Source of the DNA: SURF-28 sp034521465
GTDB lineage: Bacteria; Bacteroidota; Ignavibacteria; Ignavibacteriales; Melioribacteraceae
DNA: 64,000 nt
NCBI GenBank assembly: GCA_034521465.1
Contig: JAXHMN010000010.1
Span: 372,001 to 436,000 of the forward strand
Reading direction: 5' to 3'
The notes under the pieces were generated by a model that was not told the DNA's origin, searched no databases, and worked only from the letters and a program-made list of their open reading frames with translations. The first letter of the stretch is position 1; every line of letters begins with the position of its first letter. Below, in pieces: positions 61,541 to 64,000 of this stretch. Position numbers and translations under genes: made by a program.

Positions 61541-62497
61541 TTAGCTTAAAACAGATTCTAATTCTTTTACTTCTTCATCACTTAGTTCAAGATCACCGGC
61601 GTTCATTACACCTTCGGATTGTTCAGCATTTCTTGCACCAACGATTGCAGCGGTTACAGCTTCGTGTTTTAATGTCCAAACGATTGCTACTTCACCGGTG
61701 AAACGGTTATGTTTTCCGGCAATCTTTTTCATTACTTCAACCAATTCAAGATTCTTTGAAAGTTGCGGTTCCTTGAAAGCAGGATGCATATGACGCCAAT
61801 CATCATCCGGCAAAGCTTCGATCTTCTCTCGATCATATTTACCTGTGAACAATCCGGACATCATTGGTGAATAAACAATTACCCCGATGTTTTGATCTTT
61901 CGCGTAAGGGAGAACTTCTTTTTCGATTCCTCTATCATACAAATTGTAAATCGGTTGTAACGATGTAATTGGTGCTATCTCTTCAGCTATTTTCATTTGT
62001 TCAACGCTAAAGTTAGAGACTCCGATATGTTTTACTTTCCCTTCTTCTTTCATCTTAGCCATCATTTCCCAAGCGCCCCGGATTTTATCATTATCATCTT
62101 CAGGCGGCCAATGCATTTGCCATAAATCAATTACATCAACGTTCAATCTTCTTAAGCTGTCTTCACATTCTTTTCTTATTGATTCGGGATCGTGAACTTT
62201 TGAAATATGTCCTTGATCATCCCAACGCATAACACATTTTGTAAATACATAAGGTTTTTCACCACTATATTCTTTAACTGCTTTAGCAACTATTTCTTCG
62301 GAGTGTCCGATTCCGTAAACCGGGGCAGTATCAATCCAATTCACACCCATATCCAACGCTTTATGAATTGCTTCGATTGACTCTTTATCGTCCTGCGGTC
62401 CCCAGCCAAAATCATAACCAGCACCACCAATTGCCCAAGCTCCGAAACCAACATCGGTTAACTCAAAATCTGAATTGCCTAATTTTCTTTTTTTCAT
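61541..62497 (-). CDS. Aldo/keto reductase
   Basis: Intact at 318 residues. The TIM-barrel family motifs are clear: DTAPVYGIGHSEEIVAKAVK (catalytic Asp and Tyr), VFTKCVMRWD (Lys), IDLWQMHWPPED (His), GVSNFSVEQM and LQPIYNLYDR. It reduces carbonyls with NADPH; substrate unknown. Confidence 0.93.
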   Translation of the reverse strand: MKKRKLGNSDFELTDVGFGAWAIGGAGYDFGWGPQDDKESIEAIHKALDMGVNWIDTAPVYGIGHSEEIVAKAVKEYSGEKPYVFTKCVMRWDDQGHISKVHDPESIRKECEDSLRRLNVDVIDLWQMHWPPEDDNDKIRGAWEMMAKMKEEGKVKHIGVSNFSVEQMKIAEEIAPITSLQPIYNLYDRGIEKEVLPYAKDQNIGVIVYSPMMSGLFTGKYDREKIEALPDDDWRHMHPAFKEPQLSKNLELVEVMKKIAGKHNRFTGEVAIVWTLKHEAVTAAIVGARNAEQSEGVMNAGDLELSDEEVKELESVLS

Positions 62498-62520
62498 TTT
62501 TACCTCCGCATATAATTGAT

Positions 62521-64000
62521 TTACTTTATTGTAACAATTTTTTCAATCGATTCCAAAAGATCACCTTTTCTAACTAGTGAAAGAACTTTTTGAATATCCT
62601 CATAAAGTACTCTATCCTTTTTCAGCGGTTTCACTTTTTTTCTGATTCTAGTATAAACAGCTTTAGTTCCCTTGCCCGGTTTAAGAGGTTTTAAGAATTC
62701 CAATCCTTGAGCCGCAGTTAAATATTCAATTGCAATAACAGTCTCGACATTTTTCAGAATATCAAAACATTTACGTGCAGCAATTGATCCCATTGAGTTG
62801 TGGTCTTCTTGATTTGCAGAAGTCGGAATTGAATCAACACTTGCCGGATGTGCTAAAGTTTTATTCTCCGAAACAAGCGCCGCCGCAGTGTATTGTGCGA
62901 TCATTAAGCCGGAATTGAGTCCACCGTTTTCAGTTAAAAATCTCGGTAATTGGCTGAGCGAACCGTTGACCAATCTCTCAATTCTTCGTTCGGAAACATT
63001 TGCTAATTCGGCTAGTGCAATTGACATAAAATCCATTGCAAGCGCCATCGGCTGACCATGAAAGTTGCCTCCTTCAAGATGATCGCCTTGCTCCGGGAAA
63101 ATCAAAGGATTATCGTTTACAGAGTTCAACTCAATCGCAACTTTTGAGCATACGTAATCGATCGCATCGCGTGAAGCTCCGTGTATTTGCGGAACACATC
63201 TTATCGAGTATGAGTCTTGCACACGAGGATCACCTTCTAAGTGAGAAACCCTAATCTCGCTTCCTTTAATTAATTTAAGCATATTTTGCGCTGTGGTAAT
63301 TTGTCCGGGGAAAGGACGAAGTTTATGCAGACGCGGATCGTATGCTTTATCGGTGGCGCGTAATGCTTCGTGGCTAAGTGCAGCACTTCCGTCAACAAGC
63401 TTGACTAATTTTTTAGCACGATTGCAGATCACAGCCGCAAAAGCAGTCATCATCTGTGTACCGTTGATAAGCGCTAACCCTTCTTTTGCACGGAGCGTTG
63501 CCGGAGTTAAACCGAATTTTTTCAATGCTGTTTTCGATGAAACAGTTTTTGTAAACTTTTCAGTTTCTTCATTTACTTTATCAAATACTTGAACTTTTCC
63601 TTTACCTATCATTCCCAAAACGAGATGAGCGAGCGGTGCCAAATCTCCGCTTGAACCGACCGAACCTTGTGAAGGAATTATCGGAATGATATTATTATTC
63701 ATCATATCAATCAACAGTTGAAAGTTTCCAAACGAATTCCGAATGACCGGAAGCAAGCGCATTAACACGAAGCAGCATCATTATTTTTACAATGAAAGGC
63801 GGCAAGTTTTCACCCACGCCGGTTGAATGACTCATTATCAAGTTTTCCTGAAGCTGTGCATCTTCTTCCTTGGAGATTTTCACATTTGCAAACTCACCGA
63901 AGCCGGTTGTAACGCCGTAAACAACCTCTTCCTCGTTCACCCACTTTTCAACAAGCTCTCGCGCTTTTTTAACTTTCTTTTTTGATTCGGCTGTTAATTC
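62521..64000 (-). CDS. hutH: Histidine ammonia-lyase (5' end beyond the window, frameshifted)
   Basis: It converts histidine to urocanate. YGVTTGFGEFANV, LPPFIVKIMMLLRVNALASG and a long helical bundle are typical. The MIO segment reads GSVGSSGDLAPLAHL, so the tripeptide is Ser-Ser-Gly and not the usual Ala-Ser-Gly. QDSYSIRCVPQIHGASRD and the two NDNP/NGS motifs are present. One frameshift near 63740. The N-terminal approximately 45 codons lie beyond 64000. No other hut gene is seen here. Confidence 0.93.

Noticed and set aside
1..64000. tRNA, rRNA, CRISPR arrays and prophage
   Set aside because: Searching by eye of the intergenic regions gave no cloverleaf, direct-repeat array, integrase, capsid or terminase.

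Overview
The window looks like a chromosome segment from an AT-rich member of the Bacteroidota/Chlorobiota lineage, most probably Ignavibacteria (inference). The reasons are a type IX secretion C-terminal sorting domain with the YPNPFNPTTKI signature, the many carboxypeptidase-regulatory, LytTR and T9SS-style genes, and long intergenic palindromic repeats. Housekeeping genes (typA, priA, yidC, rpmH) are full length. About half of the other genes are split by single-base frameshifts, often in homopolymers. The breaks fall in conserved and unrelated families alike, so many are probably residual sequencing errors rather than real decay. I annotate each such gene as one span and say where it breaks.

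Layout. 1-7.7 kb is a nitrite/nitric-oxide island: a secreted CxxCH protein, a Crp/Fnr regulator, nirK fused to a cytochrome c domain, nirV, a Sco copper chaperone, the Ric/YtfE di-iron repair protein, a hemerythrin and a methyltransferase. An Rrf2/NsrR-like sensor lies at 9.8-10.2 kb. 7.7-9.8 kb holds a carboxypeptidase-regulatory-domain protein and a nucleotidyltransferase/partner pair resembling a toxin-antitoxin module. 10.7-14.8 kb is a tight four-gene operon (C39-like peptidase, RimK-like ATP-grasp ligase, GCS2 glutamate-cysteine-ligase-like enzyme, N-formylglutamate-amidohydrolase-like enzyme). It is the best candidate for an undescribed peptide or metabolite pathway. 15-19.6 kb carries ion transport (CaCA exchanger, MscS, CorA) and an aldehyde dehydrogenase. 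19.7-23.8 kb is a degraded stretch with a DUF559 remnant, repeats, a TPR protein, two broken membrane proteins and YefM-YoeB.

23.8-28.5 kb has two two-component systems (LytS/LytTR and OmpR type) around an outer-membrane-type protein. 28.9-38.1 kb has a B12-binding radical SAM protein flanked by inverted repeats, typA, small regulators, an MFS transporter and DUF502/DUF3820 proteins. 38.2-46.3 kb has a secreted 5'-nucleotidase, priA, a DUF4920 protein and a large T9SS-exported BNR-repeat protein. 46.4-53.5 kb has two TauE/SafE transporters, a ferredoxin, an inositol-phosphatase-like enzyme, Sua5, a PAS kinase and a PD-(D/E)xK-like protein. 53.5-58.9 kb has a patatin with a BamA-like barrel, then yidC-yidD-rnpA-rpmH. 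59.3-61.4 kb pairs a MurU-like nucleotidyltransferase with a kinase-RapZ fusion, suggesting cell-wall sugar recycling. The window ends in an aldo/keto reductase and histidine ammonia-lyase.

Two non-genic observations stand out. A 91-bp palindromic element sits in the signal-peptide codons of nirV, and removing exactly those bases restores an open reading frame. A 143-bp MITE-like element with perfect 12-bp terminal inverted repeats follows the amidoligase operon, and the two elements share an end sequence.
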